From Neurospora tetrasperma FGSC 2508 (taxonomy: Eukaryota > Ascomycota > Sordariomycetes > Sordariales > Sordariaceae), in the NCBI RefSeq assembly GCF_000213175.1, contig NW_009799103.1:1885833-1949832 (forward strand): a DNA stretch of 64,000 nucleotides. The letters run 5' to 3'. A program made the position numbers and the translations under genes. This document shows positions 23,109 to 35,329 of this stretch, piece after piece; position 1 is the first letter of the stretch; every line of letters begins with the position of its first letter. The notes beneath the pieces were generated by a model, which had not been told where the DNA came from, searched no databases, and was given only the letters and a program-made list of their open reading frames with translations.

Positions 23109-23630
23109 TCAAAACTTCATGTGTCTCCCAAGAAACTCCAGCGCAGCACTATACCCAAACGGCCCCAAACCGCAAATGACTGCCACCGCCTTGTCACTCA
23201 AGTAACTATGATGTCTGAACGCCTCTCTCGCATGCACATTCGACACGTGAACCTCCACAAACGGAATTCCTGTCCCCAGAAGCGCGTCGCGGATGCCTAT
23301 ACTCGTGTGCGTATAAGCGCCGGGGTTAATGATGATGGCCGACACTTTGTCTCCGGGACCCACTCCTGCTTCCGTCGTGGTTGCAGCACTTGACGGCGAC
23401 GGTGACGGTGGAGACGGGAAGAATCCCGCTGCTTGATGGATACGGTCGATGATGGCTCCTTCATGGTTGGACTGGAAGGTTGTAAGACGAAGACCTAGCG
23501 AGAACGCCAGAGTATGGGAGGCTTGCTCAATGTCATGGAGGGTTGTTGAGCCGTAGATTTGGGGCTCCCGGGTGCCGAGGAGGTTGAGATTGGGGCCATT
23601 GATGAGGAGAATGTGACGGCGGGACGCCAT
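23109..23630 (-). CDS. qa-2: QA-2, catabolic 3-dehydroquinate dehydratase (type II)
   Basis: The intronless 173-residue product is a type II dehydroquinase, unrelated in fold to the type I domain of AROM. All family landmarks are present: [19 protein letters not shown] with the catalytic Tyr at residue 26, [30 protein letters not shown] with the catalytic His, and the C-terminal GLGPFGY. It converts 3-dehydroquinate to 3-dehydroshikimate as a homododecamer in the cytosol. It is divergent from qa-x. This is the classical N. crassa qa-2 marker gene, and length and sequence agree with that. Confidence 0.98.
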   Translation of the reverse strand: MASRRHILLINGPNLNLLGTREPQIYGSTTLHDIEQASHTLAFSLGLRLTTFQSNHEGAIIDRIHQAAGFFPSPPSPSPSSAATTTEAGVGPGDKVSAIIINPGAYTHTSIGIRDALLGTGIPFVEVHVSNVHAREAFRHHSYLSDKAVAVICGLGPFGYSAALEFLGRHMKF

Positions 23631-23835
23631 TGTGCTTGGTACCTCTGGTTGGGTGCGATGGGCTTGTGGGAGATGGGCGCAACAGGGAATGCGTCCGAAA
23701 GATGCCGCCGCACTATACCCAACAATTCACAGGCCAGAAGGTTGAATTGAGATGTGTTTATGTTTTGTTGTTTAATTACGGGTTCCCTCATCATTCCCAT
23801 CTCTAATACACGGACAAGTTGTCTGCACGACGAGC

Positions 23836-23851
23836 GGATGAGTGATTACCC
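23836..23851. promoter_or_regulatory. Possible QA-1F site, proximal to qa-2
   Basis: GGATGAGTGATTACCC matches 13 of 16 positions of GGRTAARYRYTTATCC and lies about 205 bases upstream of the qa-2 start codon. Confidence 0.5.
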
Positions 23852-24105
23852 GTCCCCGCTCCGCTCCGCTTCCGTGACATTGCTCGTCACTGCACTGATG
23901 ACCATTCGAAAGGCCGTCATGGGTTTGTTTTCTGCTTCTGCCATTGCACCTTGGATCAATGAGCGAGACCCCCCGTCTTCGATTTGCACGATTGGAACGT
24001 ACGGAGTGGTGAAGAGGCTGTATTGGTTTAGTGTTCTCTCACATGATACCTCCGGTTGAGTGGCTGAGGTCGTGCAAGTCGTTAACCCCATGAGCCACCA
24101 AGAAA

Positions 24106-24121
24106 GGGTTAGGATTTATCC
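24106..24121. promoter_or_regulatory. Possible QA-1F site between qa-2 and qa-x
   Basis: GGGTTAGGATTTATCC matches 14 of 16 consensus positions with a perfect right arm TTATCC. It could serve qa-2 and qa-x together. Confidence 0.6.
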
Positions 24122-24838
24122 AAGAAAAAAGGCATAGAAAAATTTGGTACCTAAGGGCGGGGAAGCTGTCAGCTTATGGCTTTACCGAGATCTTCGACTA
24201 CCCGTGCATCACCTCTTTTCGGCTGGTTAAAGACTCATCCGTTGATGGGCGAACGTTTTACCCAGCAAAAGTCCATCAATGAGAGAGTTCGTCTGCACAT
24301 GGGCCGCAAGAAGCTGCTGGTATCCGGAGGAAATAGATGAACATTCATATAGCGGAAAGGGTACACACTGCGCGTAGCAAGCTGAACTGGTACACGGTGC
24401 TTGATTGAACCTGATAATAGTGTAGTTGACGGAACATCCGTTCAATGCAGACAATTGTTGAAGTATTCACCACCTTGGACAATTCAGGAAAGTGGGCCCT
24501 CGCGTTAATGATCACCGAAGTTCCACTATCCTTGATGATGCCGGTCCGTCGAATGAGCTCGGCGGGAGGCCAACCTAGACGTTCTTCGCTTTCCAACGGT
24601 TCTAATGTAGGATGCCGTAGGCGGAATCAAGCCCGTCCCTGCCCACCTTGTTAGCCCATGGAACAGCATATGCTGAGGAGTGACAGAGTAGGTCAGAATG
24701 GAGATGTTTAAACTCAATCTTGCTATTCAGCTTTTCCCTTGACACCAGCGACTGCTTGTCAAGGACTCTACCGACAACACCTAAGGCTTGGGAGTATGTG
24801 TGCTTCATTCCCTCCTTCGATATCAGTGATCAGCAGCC

Positions 24839-26004
24839 ATGACAACAAGAACAACAACAGCAGCTGAGCTCGACGAAATCTACACCTTTGCCGTCCAACT
24901 CGGAAAAGATGCAGGTAACCTCCTCATGGAAGCTGCCCGCTTGCGATTCAGCAACAACAATGCCAACCACGACAAGGAATCCACAAGCCAAGAGTTCACC
25001 GAAAAGGACTCCGCTGTCGATATTGTGACCCAAACCGACGAAGACGTCGAAGCTTTCATCAAATCTGCCATCAATACACGCTATCCTTCCCACGACTTCA
25101 TTGGGGAAGAGACCTACGCGAAATCGTCCCAGTCCACGCGCCCCTACCTCGTCACCCATACGACTCCAACATGGGTCGTCGACCCCCTTGACGGCACGGT
25201 CAATTATACCCATCTCTTCCCCATGTTCTGCGTCTCCATCGCCTTTCTCGTCGACGGCACACCGGTAATAGGAGTCATATGCGCGCCGATGCTTGGCCAA
25301 CTTTTCACGGCCTGCAAAGGGCGGGGTGCTTGGCTTAATGAGACGCAACGGTTGCCGCTGGTGAGGCAGCCGATGCCGAAGAGCGCACCGGGGGGTTGTG
25401 TGTTTAGTTGCGAATGGGGCAAGGATCGGAAGGACAGGCCAGAAGGGAATTTGTACCGAAAGGTGGAGAGTTTCGTTAATATGGCTGCCGAGGTTGGGGG
25501 GCGAGGCGGGAAGGGAGGAATGGTGCATGGTGTCAGAAGTTTGGGAAGGTAAGTCTCTCTTATACCCAGTATCCCCTCTTGTTGGTTCTGGTCTACGAAG
25601 TCCTGACACTGAAACAGCGCGACCCTGGATCTCGCTTACACGGCAATGGGTTCTTTTGACATCTGGTGGGAAGGAGGGTGCTGGGAATGGTACGTACAAC
25701 ATTTTTGCCTGCTCACAGTTATTGACTTGGAAGTGTTGACTAACAAGAATGGGATGGGCTTAGGGATGTGGCGGCAGGTATAGCGATCCTGCAGGAGGCT
25801 GGAGGTCTGATAACCTCGGCAAACCCGCCTGAAGATTGGGCAACGGCAGAGATACCAGACGTGAAGCTGGGTAGCCGTTTATACCTTGTCGTCCGGCCTG
25901 CAGGGCCGTCTGAAGGGGAGACAGCACGTGAAGGGCAAGAAAGAACGATCAGAGAAGTTTGGAGGCGTGTGCGTGCTTTGGACTACACGCGACCAGGTGC
26001 TTGA
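24839..26004 (+). CDS. qa-x: QA-X, inositol-monophosphatase-like protein
   Basis: Three exons, 24839-25548, 25618-25689 and 25764-26004, separated by introns of 69 bp (GTAAGT...AACAG) and 74 bp (GTACGT...CTTAG), give 340 residues, as in N. crassa. The inositol monophosphatase fold is clear: metal-binding VDIVTQTDEDVE, GEET, VDPLDGTVNYTH, and WDVAAG, which is completed only after splicing across intron 2. In N. crassa and in Aspergillus (qutG) the gene is induced with the cluster but is not needed for quinate growth. Its substrate is unknown, so phosphatase activity is inferred from the motifs. All metal ligands appear intact. Confidence 0.95.
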
Positions 26005-26468
26005 AGTGAGGTAGAAGATCCATTATAATCCTTTTCACTCTATCTTTTTTTCTTTTTTTTGTTTCCATTTTGATCAACGAGTGGCCAAGATTTTCCCAGT
26101 TCATGGTGGGATCCCAAAGCAGCAGCGACATAGAAAGCCACAAGCATGACAGGATAAAGGTGACTAGTAACTCACCCTTGGCGCAAACATGACTGACCCA
26201 GCATGCCAGTGACACGACACTTGTAACATCCTCGGCTGACGAGTTTAATCTATGCAAGAGTCCGGGCCACAAAGGCCTCACTAGGCTGTCTGACGCCCAA
26301 GGTTGGAAGGGGTAACGATGGTTGTTTCGCTGATCAATTGTCATTTCGGTCCTGTGTGTCAGCTCTCGAAACGGTCACCTTCATGCTCAGAACTACCGGC
26401 AATGGACGGTGGAAAGGCAAAGTGGTAAGAGATGGGTATTGCCAAACAAAGCGCTGTTTGTAAGCTGG
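26005..26468. other. Convergent intergenic, right edge of the qa cluster
   Basis: About 465 bases between qa-x and the convergent WD-repeat gene, with a T-rich tract at 26041-26060. No gene seen. Confidence 0.45.
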
Positions 26469-27795
26469 TTAATCCAAACCTGGGAACGAAACGGAAGGAC
26501 CACCGTGTTTACCCTTCTTGTTGCCCTTTCTCCGCTTCTTTTTTCTTTCCCTCTTGGGGCGGTCGCTGTCGCTATCGCTCCCGTCATCGTCGTCCGAGTC
26601 GTCGCTGCCGGCCGGTCGCTTGACACCTTGGTCGGCTTCCACCACCTCCTCCTCTTCCTCGTCTTCTTGGGCGGAACCCGCCTCGGCCCAGACCTTGACG
26701 GTCCTGCCGCCACCACTGATCAGCCTGTTCTCGTAGTCGAAGTTTAAAGCAGCAACGCCCTCGACCTCGTCGTGCTGGAATGTAGTCTGGACCTCTCTGC
26801 GCTTCAGATCGACAATCTTGATGGTGCCATCGCCGACGCCAACCACGGCCTTCTTGCCCCAGCCGAGCTCATCGGGAACACGGACAATAGCGTCGAGGCT
26901 TTCTCCGTCTTTTTTGGTCTCTCCGGGAGCCACATAGATGCGTTCCTGCTGGTCATCCCAGGCGCCACGATCCCATAGGGTTAAGACACCCCCGCCAGTG
27001 CCGACAGCTAGAACGGCGTTGTTGCGCATGTGCTTGGGACCCAAGCCGGTAGGGATGACTGTCGAGCACAGCAGCTCGTCCTCCTGGTCCTCCGAGGTGG
27101 CCATGATGCCATGTCTCAGGTCGGTGACGGCCAGGGTGGCGCCGCCGGTAGAAACCCACTGCTTGGGGAAACCAGAGGTGCTCTCAGACGAAGGGGGAAG
27201 AGGGGTCAGACTGGAGATGTAGTCGGAATGGGGGACATGCTTGCGGACGGGCTTGGGGTTCAGAGAGCCATTCTCGCGGAGGTCGAAGATGTAGAGAGAG
27301 CCAGAGTCGGTGCCGAGCAGCAGGGTCTGGGGCGAGAGGGTGTGGAGGATGGCGGGGGTATCGCTCTGACTGCTGGTACTGTTGACGGGGGGCAGGCCGA
27401 TCTTGGAGATGACGACGCCGGTCTCGGGAGAGAAGTGCTTGACGATGGAGTCGGTACCGGCCGAGTAGAGGGCTGGGACGGCGAATCTGGTTAGCGGGCG
27501 CTGTACCCAGGTTGATTTATACGTACAAGGCCAACTTACACTCCCCATCGGTGCTATAAGTCAGAGTGCGACAGCTGCCCTTGTGGCGGTGGGTGCTCCA
27601 GACACTCTTGATGACACCCTTGCCGCCGGTTATGCTGCTGTTCTCGTCCTCGTCGTCGCTGTCCTCGTTGGTTGGGATGCGGAAGGTCTCGACGCGGCCG
27701 TTGGATAGGCCGACTGTAAGCAGAGGCTTGGAGGGGTGCACCACCTGTGTGAACAGGTCCGCCGAGAGCGGCAGGGTGCAGAGGTTTTCCAGCAT
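26469..27795 (-). CDS. jip5: WD-repeat protein, Jip5 family (ribosome biogenesis)
   Basis: Two exons on the minus strand, 27795-27542 and 27486-26469, flank a 55 bp intron (GTGTAAGT...CCAG) and encode 423 residues. Splicing joins TDGE to [10 protein letters not shown] within a WD blade. The protein has about five to six WD repeats, an acidic segment late in the chain ([12 protein letters not shown]), then a long basic tail ([19 protein letters not shown]) that probably directs it to the nucleolus. Yeast Jip5 is a nucleolar factor linked to 60S ribosomal subunit assembly. The family call rests on the N-terminus ([15 protein letters not shown]) and the [11 protein letters not shown] ending. Confidence 0.9.
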
Positions 27796-27815
27796 GACTT
27801 GTTTCTCTGTTTTAC

Positions 27816-27855
<40 letters not shown>

Positions 27856-28040
27856 GCGGTTGGCTTTGTTGCTGCGTCTGGGTCAGTCAGGTCGGTGCAG
27901 ACATACGATGTGGGCCTCGGTGAATTGAGTTGTAGCGAGAATGAGGTACGGATAGGTAGGGAGGTAGGTAAGTACACACCGTTGCCGACAAGCAGGTGAC
28001 GGAAAGCTCCTTTTTTTTTTTTTTTTTTTATCCTTTTTTT

Positions 28041-28079
<39 letters not shown>

Positions 28080-28621
28080 CCCACACTTGGAGCTCGGGTC
28101 TCGTCGCCCTTTCTTGATCTTGCCCAGTCCGGCTTGGCGCCGACAGTAAAGCCCCGTGCCATCAAGGTCCTTGATGGGAATCTATGTACTACTGTACACG
28201 CATGGTACATACCAAACAGTGGAGTCTGTGCGTAGAGATCCCTAGCCGCCTATGCCAGAGCCACTCATTGAGATTGAGCCTTGAGAGACGAACGGCCCGC
28301 CGGGATGCAATGGATCATGATGGATGTCGTCACCGCATCCACCTCTTCCTGGTTTGGAGAAGGTCCCCAATCAAGCTTCACAAACACGCACTGCATTCAT
28401 TACCTACACAGTACACTACTTGTAGACGACTACTGGACGCCAACACACTACACGCACTGCACATTGAATGAATGACTGCGACCATGACCCGTCAAGATGC
28501 CCAACCCATCCATCATCCATTCCTTTACCTTGCTTCCTGGCACCTTCTTCATACACCTATCACCATAGTATATCTCTAATCGATTTCCCCATCTTTGCAA
28601 CGCATCGAAAATATCTCGGTG
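27796..28621. repeat. Divergent intergenic with TTG microsatellite and T-rich tract
   Basis: A (TTG)n run spans 27816-27856, so the WD-repeat mRNA leader would carry a CAA repeat. A nearly pure T tract of about 70 bases spans 28010-28080. No gene other than promoters for the flanking divergent genes is seen. Confidence 0.8.
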
Positions 28622-29877
28622 ATGATCTTCCTCAAGCTTCCACTGCTCTTGGGCGCCGTGATGCTGGCCATGATGGGCGGCTCCGGTGTCATGGCCGCCA
28701 CCAGCCGCCCTCTTCGGTGCATCATGTATTTGACTGGGTATGTTCCAGTGCTCGTCACTCAACCACTGCACAGCTGATTTCTTCCCTCAATCGCAGCCAG
28801 CACCCGGTTGCGCCCCAAATCGACCAGCTCGACCATGTCACGCATGTTGCCCTGGCATTCATGAGTCCCAGCATCTTCAACGATCCTCTGAACCAAGAAT
28901 GGCCTTTGTTCACCACCGTCCATCATGTCCGCCCCCGCTTCCCCAACCACACAAAGGTCTTGATCGCCATTGGCGGCTGGGGCGACACCATTGGCTTCTC
29001 CGTGGCCGCCCTGAACGACGAAACGCGCACTCTGTTCGCCGCCAATGTTGCCAAGATGGTGGAGGCCACGGGCGCTGATGGTGTCGACGTCGACTGGGAG
29101 TACCCCGGAGGCAACGGTGAAGACTACAAGCAAATCCCCAACTCGGACAAGCGCTGGGAGATTGCCGCCTACCCCCTCTTGCTCCAGGAACTGCGCTCTG
29201 CCCTCGGCCCCGACAAGGTCATCTCAGCCGCCGTCCCGGGCTTGCACCGCGACATGCTGGCCTTCACCCGCGAGACCGTCCCCCGCATCATGCGCCATGT
29301 CGACTTTCTCAACGTCATGACGTACGACATGATGAACCGCCGCGACACCGTCACCAAGCACCACACCGGCGTCGAGCTGAGCCTCCAGGCCGTCGATGCC
29401 TACGTGGCCGCCGGTGCCGCCCCCCAGAAGCTGAACCTCGGCTTTGCCTTTTACCTCAAATACTTCAAGACCGAGCAAGACGCCTGCGCCCAAACGTCAC
29501 CAGTGGGCTGCCCCACCGTTGAGATGGAAGATCCCGGATCAGGAGCCGATCTGGGCCGCTCTGGTGCCTTTTCCTGGCACGACGACGTGCCAAAGCATCT
29601 CCGTGCTTCCTATGATAGGGCTCTAGCCCAGGGAGTTTACGACGATGGCCAAGGCGGCTACTACTACTGGGACCCCACCGAGGCACTGTGGTGGACGTTC
29701 GATACCCCGGATGCCATCAAGCAAAAGTTCCCCAAGGTCATGGAGAAGCGCCGGCTGGGAGGCGTTTTTGCTTGGGGCCTAGGCGAAGATGCCCCCAACT
29801 ACGAGCACCTGGCCGCGCTGAACGAGGGTCTGGCCAAGTTAAAGGGACAAGTTACTGATGAGAGGGATGAGTTATAG
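28622..29877 (+). CDS. Secreted GH18 chitinase
   Basis: Two exons, 28622-28737 and 28797-29877, with a 59 bp intron (GTATGT...TCGCAG) encode 398 residues. Residues 1-24 form a hydrophobic signal peptide ending near GVMAA. The glycoside hydrolase family 18 barrel follows: YLTGQHPVAP on strand 1, VLIAIGGWG on strand 3, and the catalytic motif DGVDVDWE with the acid/base Glu near residue 141, then MTYDMM and a late WGLGED strand. Retaining cleavage of beta-1,4-GlcNAc chains outside the cell or in the wall is expected. No chitin-binding module or GPI signal is visible. The splice junction is confirmed by the conserved LTGQHP. Confidence 0.93.
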
Positions 29878-30273
29878 CCACTGTGAATGGGGACTTTGGA
29901 AAGGATGCAAAGTGTTGACGGAATCAAGCGCAAATAGAAAATGTTTTCCGTTGTTAATAGGCTATAGCCGAGGAAGAAGGGGGTTGAGACTAAGTAGGTT
30001 CTCTCGTTTAAACTTGCTTTCACTTTACTTTCATCCCTTTTCCCGCTGATTTTGGTCCCTACCTTTGGTTTCAGTCATTGCTTTCATTCTACCTGGCATT
30101 GACAAGCTGTGTAGCATTCGCCATTTCGTGGCCTAAAACTCCAGCTGCGTTTGTTTTCTTTTCTTCCTCATTAATATCCTCCCCCACCACCGAGCAAATT
30201 CAACACTGCCACTTGCCTTCAGTCGATTTCTTCGCAACGAGGACATGCCCTTTTCCCCTCGAGATTCATCCTA
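29878..30273. other. Intergenic, no gene seen
   Basis: About 395 bases between the chitinase and the hydrolase on the same strand. C/T-rich just before the hydrolase start. Confidence 0.4.
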
Positions 30274-31727
30274 ATGGCACAACCTCACCGTGAAGTGCCG
30301 CCTACGGCTGCCACTTGCCCTCCAGGCGCGTTTTCCATAGGCCAGATGCGCGTCGAGAGCTTGACGCCCACTGTCGTCCGTAAACATCTCATGCCCATAA
30401 TCCTCCTTCACGGAGACTATCATACAGCATCAGTCAGGAACCTGTTTCCCCCGTCTTTCTGGGGTTAGGCTAACCAAGTGTGATTTGCGCCAGGTGTGGT
30501 TCACTAAGCCTGACAGGCGCCCGGGCTGGGCTTATTTCTTTGCCGAGCGCGGACATCGAGTCTATGCTCCGCATCTGCCATTTCATGGCCGTTCCGGTGC
30601 CTTGGTTCACTACGAACGAGTGAAAGCCATCACCCCTCAGACCGTCGAGAACCTATACACGGCCATCAACAAGACCAACAACCCAGAATGGCCAGCGGCA
30701 AAGACGCACACACAGTGGCCAGGAGTAAGTATATGAAGTGTTAGAAACCATCATTGGACAGTCTCGGGCTGATAGCTAAAACAAAACCCAGAGCGGCGTT
30801 CGGGGCGATCCCATTTTTGACGAATATCTCAAACAACTGGTTCCATTGTATATGGACCCCCACGAGCGCCAGGCAGCCGCTCAAGAGGCAGTTGCGAGTC
30901 TCTTGCGGTTCCTGAAGCGTCCGGCTATCCTTGTCGGTCAAGGCAGCGGCGCCAACGTTGCCTGGCTGGTAGCCGATGTGGCACCTGACCTCATCCATGC
31001 AATCGTTGCAGTCGAGCCACTCGGGCCTCCGTTTGGCTCTGCTCTTGGGCACAAAAATGGACAACTGGGACCGACCAGCACGTTCACAAGGGCTGCCGGC
31101 ATTCGTCAATATGGCCTGGCGGATATACCGATGCAGTTTGACCCACCGGTTGCAGCACCAGAGTCATTTGAGGAGCTGTTTGGTGGTACATATCCAGCTT
31201 TTGAACCCATCCCGGTCAGCAAGTATTACGCAAGGGGTCGGCAAGGCAAGTTCTGCTTCGAACAAGACCCTGCTGGATTACCTGTTGGAAATTCCACCGA
31301 ATCCAGGGTAGAGCCCCGGAAGCTCATGAATCTGATCGAAATCCTCCAACTTGTGGTAACAACGGAAGCGAGCTTCCACCGTTTCTCGGACTGGGCAACG
31401 GTACATTTTCTTCGTCAGGCCGGGGCTACCGTCAAGCATCACAGACTCGAGGAGCATGGAATCCGTGGAAATGGACACCTCTGCTTCCTGGAGAAAAACA
31501 GCAACGATGTGGCCAACCATGTGCTCAACTGGTTGCATAACGAGACAGATGTCCCAAAATTACAGGCTCTTGAAGCTCGGCCCTCTCCTTCCCAGGCCAT
31601 CAGCCCATCAGGCGACCATAGGCAGTCCTTAATTCTGCCCTCTGAAAAGACATGCCCAACGAAACAGAGACCAGTGGAAACTGAGCTGAAGCCGACCAAC
31701 ACCATAGCGAACTCAAGTCAAAGATAA
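30274..31727 (+). CDS. Alpha/beta hydrolase of unknown substrate
   Basis: Three exons, 30274-30432, 30494-30724 and 30792-31727, give 441 residues. The introns are 61 bp (GTCAGG...GCCAG, with GCTAAC branch site) and 67 bp (GTAAGT...CCCAG). The fold is visible as ILLHGDYHTAS (oxyanion loop), GRS after a VYAPHLPFHG strand, the nucleophile elbow GQGSGANVAW near residue 182, and a late HGIRGNGHLCF that should supply the catalytic His. The first 30 residues and the last 60 are polar and probably disordered. No signal peptide is seen. Substrate cannot be inferred. Confidence 0.8.
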
Positions 31728-33217
31728 AGCAGAAGGGTACAAACCAACTCGTCTCAGCCTGGCGATGTTCGGACCAGCGACTGTCACAATGCCCCCATAG
31801 TATCCACTCCTCATTCCTCGACCGTCGTGAAGACTCAGGTTGCGCGAGGTGTTACCCCCGTACCCTACACACCCCACAACAAACTTATCCAGCAAATTGG
31901 TCAAAGCAAGCTGGTCAAAGCACGCTCAGCGAACGGCGAACTGTGGAAATTGCGTCTAGTCCCAATAATCCAACTCCACGTCCGATACAGATTCTTGAGA
32001 GACAACGAACATCGGCTTGGGCCAAGCTTCCGACAGTACCAGAAGCCAATTAACAAAGCGGCGTGGCGAACATTTCCGACAAGCAGACGCACATTACGAA
32101 TAACTTGGTGCAAAGACAACAACTCAGTTCAGTCGAAAGGGTTGTTGTAAAAAGCGGCAAGTGCCTAAATTACTCAAGGGATACGGCATGTAGACAAAGC
32201 CGGTAGGGTTCTCCATCTTTTTCTGACCGTGAGGCTAAATTATCCTTCTTGATATCCACGTCTGCCTTCGCTTATCACAGGATATCCCATTCCCATCTAG
32301 CTTCCTTGAGTCTTTTCTTACAGGCTCCATACTGCGGCTCATGGATCGCCTCGTTATACTCATAGAGTTCTTAATTAGTGGTATAATTCAGCTGAAATCC
32401 CATAAATCATCCGGCCAAACGAGGAGTACCACTAAGATCTGCCAAGTGTTCGGAGGTTCGAACAATATCGTTTTAATCCGGAGCAACCTTCTTATGTATG
32501 CTGATATTGCCATGCTTCAAGTAAAGGGTGTGTGGGCGGCCGGATCTGCTGCAGTAGCAAAAGATGGAATAGCTTTGTATAGCATGCCAGGTGCAGTTCG
32601 AGTCCATGAGTGCAGCAAATAGACGGCTACTTGTGTGCTCACAACATTGTGCTTGGTTGCATCTAGTAGCCTTTGGTGACACAGCATGACAACCAGTAAC
32701 TGCCTCTTGTCATGTTGTCTATTCCCCATCTCGCCGTTCTTGTATCTCCCATCGCCCATTCTTGCTCATATTTTCTGCCGATTCATAAACTTGTCAGACC
32801 CACATAGCCAGACCAGAGGTCTCAACTATGGCATGACGAATTTCCGTTCTCACCCGAACAATGTCACATCCCCGAAAATGACACCGGTGCTGTTAAACTT
32901 GAGGGATTGCCATTCAAGTTCCTACATATACAGTGCTTTCGACCTTCGGCCTCCAGTCAAAGTGCAATTCATTCACGATCTGACCTGGTAGCATGCTCAA
33001 ATTAGGTTATGGCCCTAGCCAGCATGCGTTCGTAATATTTGTCTGAACTAGCAACCTTTCCAATTATTCCAGGTTTTACCATTTCGAATTGCGATAACAT
33101 CTCATTGACTCTTTGACACCTTTTTAGCTACTTCTTAAGAAAGCAGACAAGATTGTGATTTGCCCAACCGAGTTGAGGATAGGGTATAGAGGTTCCAGCA
33201 GTCATCAAGTCAAGACC
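31728..33217. other. Intergenic, no gene seen
   Basis: About 1.5 kb. Short frames occur on both strands but none shows a domain, codon pattern or splice structure that I can support. Confidence 0.35.
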
Positions 33218-33744
33218 ATGCTCTCTAGCTCGTCGAACTCATCCAGCTCATCCAGCTCATCTCCGAATAAGGTGTCCTCACTTCTCGCAGACACTTCGGC
33301 ATCGCACGAGCCAATTTTAAGTGTAGGCTTACCTGAGCACTGCGTACAACATAGATTTTCTTCGACTTCTCACGTAGCGGGTTTTTCTAATCACAACTCT
33401 TGGTTTTCTCACGCGATGGCCTCTTCATCTCAGCAGTCTGAGTCGAACAACACTACACAGAATGCCAACGCTACCATCGGTCACAACAGCAACGACACCA
33501 CCGACAACAACGACAGCAGTGACAACAACAACAGCAACAACCACAACATTGGCAAAAACAGCCAGAATGATGCTCACAATGAGCACGCTCCCGTGGCCAT
33601 AAATGTACGCTCTACAGCAACAGCCCCTAACCCCGTACAACATATCCATTACGAGTCCCTCCCAGCCCTCAACTTGAACCACCCTCCATTCTACGGCACA
33701 TATCGTGACTCAACCGACGGCGTCCCGCAGTACCATCCCTTTTC

Positions 33745-33777
<33 letters not shown>

Positions 33778-34060
33778 TGGGCAGGAGTTGGAGGAGGAGA
33801 ACAGAGAGGAGTCCGAGAATCAGTTCTCGCGAGTTCATAGGGTTGATCACGCCTACAGTGACCATTCTGGCCGTGAGAGGCAGCAAAGGGGCGAGGATGA
33901 AAGTGATTCAGGCGGGGGTAGAAGACGTAGCAGGTGGGAAAGGAGAAGAGGGGTTGTCATGAAGATGAGAAAGGCAATGATTTGGATTGTTGTGTTGCCG
34001 CTCCTGTTGGGTGCGTTGTGGGTTTGTATCAATCTGTTCAGAAAGGACGAGACTGTGTGA
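33218..34060 (+). CDS. Low-complexity tail-anchored membrane protein, unknown function
   Basis: The frame from ATG 33218 encodes 280 residues. It opens with a Ser-rich run, then an Asn/Asp/Ser/His-rich segment (about residues 75-125), a moderately ordered part (HYESLPALNLNHPPFYGTY), a run of about ten Asp encoded by a GAC repeat, and a highly charged Arg/Glu stretch ending in basic RRSRWERRRGVVMKMRK. One hydrophobic span follows (MIWIVVLPLLLGALWVCI) seven residues from the end. That order suggests a type II or tail-anchored protein with an acidic cytosolic domain. No family recognised. Introns cannot be excluded, but the frame needs none. Confidence 0.6.
33745..33778. repeat. (GAC)n microsatellite coding poly-Asp
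   Basis: About eleven CGA/GAC trinucleotide units inside the coding region encode consecutive Asp residues. Confidence 0.9.
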
Positions 34061-34382
34061 GGAACTTCGAAAAGACGAGTCGTCGTGGATCAGAGAGGGA
34101 GAAAATGCTATCAATGCGTAGGAGAGGGTGTTGGAGACCCGACTGGTTTGTCTTGAGAAGGGAAAAGAGTGTTTAGCGGGCGAGTTCGGAGGCAGCTAGT
34201 TGTTGCAGTGATGTCTTGATTTGTTAGGCCTGTCTGGCCAAAATATGTAGAATGGTTCGCTTTCCATTATCATTCAATTTTCATTGAATTTTTTTCTGAG
34301 GAGAAAAAAAAAAAAGAAAAGAAAAAGAGAGAAAAAAAAAACCTACAAGAAATCGTTGATATTCCTCTTTGAAGTGGTATAC

Positions 34383-34432
<50 letters not shown>

Positions 34433-35329
34433 ATGCTGTGTCACGAAGTTAAGAATGAATCAAGCTTTTTGGATACCAACGCATTTTTTGATTGTTTAGG
34501 TACTGTAGTCTCTTTATCTGCCTTGATTGTTTATCCACTGTTACTTCGTATGTATCTTTATCATGTTGTCAAAGTCTCGTGATCATTGTGAATAGGTAAT
34601 GCCATCATTCCTTGCATCCAGACGTTTGTGCTATGCCTGTATTGGACAATGTTTCGACGATTGAGGATTACCCCATAAGAAGTTTACGAAGTCGTCAAGT
34701 TCCTGGTCATCCACATGTTTAGACATCGGAAGTTCAGAATAGGTTCTCAGACATTCGAAACTCCTACCAGCTGCCGTGGATGGTTGATGCAAGGCAACAA
34801 GATGCAAGAGTGTTTACAGTCCCCGTCGCTTAAGATCTCATCCAGAGTTCGTAGTCACAAATCTGTCATGAAAATTCGAGCTTCTTTCTCCCCCATGCTG
34901 CACAGCCCAGCCTACCGGAAAAGGTATTTTACTCGGGCTTCTCTACTTCCGGAAACATATCAGCTTCGAAATAACACCATTCATGTATCCACAAGGCTTT
35001 CTCATACAAGATATAAGGTTGAAGATATTTGACCGGTCTGTTGCGTTCCAACCTAGTCGAGCATGCCAGTCGCTGTCCACCGAACCTCATGTTGTTGAAA
35101 ACTGTAACCTCCACTGGCAGGACTCAGTCTCAGGAAGCCTCGACTCTATCCCAACGTCTCCCGGAGGGATTAGCCTTCGGCAAGGAAACCGCTGGCTCAA
35201 AGATTCCCTTGCTGGGGCGACTGAGTGAGACTAAGGGCTACATGGCACATGCTACCCTCGCGGCAAGCCCATCCGTCAGCCATGAGAGGACCAATAAGGA
35301 CAATAAGTCTTCAGCATTGGCCTCTTGTT
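34061..35329. repeat. Intergenic with A-rich patch and (AGT)n microsatellite
   Basis: An A-rich stretch lies at 34303-34340 and about sixteen AGT units at 34383-34432. The remainder to 35329 holds no supportable gene. Confidence 0.7.

Larger units (their letters stand above)
23631..24838. promoter_or_regulatory. Divergent promoter region of qa-2 and qa-x
   Basis: About 1.2 kb holds no further gene. It contains two candidate QA-1F sites (23836-23851 and 24106-24121) placed 205 and 475 bases upstream of the qa-2 start, comparable to the upstream activating region known for qa-2. Confidence 0.7.

Noticed and set aside
27883-28235. Lys-rich and Phe-rich open frames across the T tract
   Set aside because: They are translations of the long homopolymer and carry no other sequence content.
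34383-34432. AGT run as a telomere or centromere repeat
   Set aside because: A simple trinucleotide microsatellite without the TTAGGG unit.
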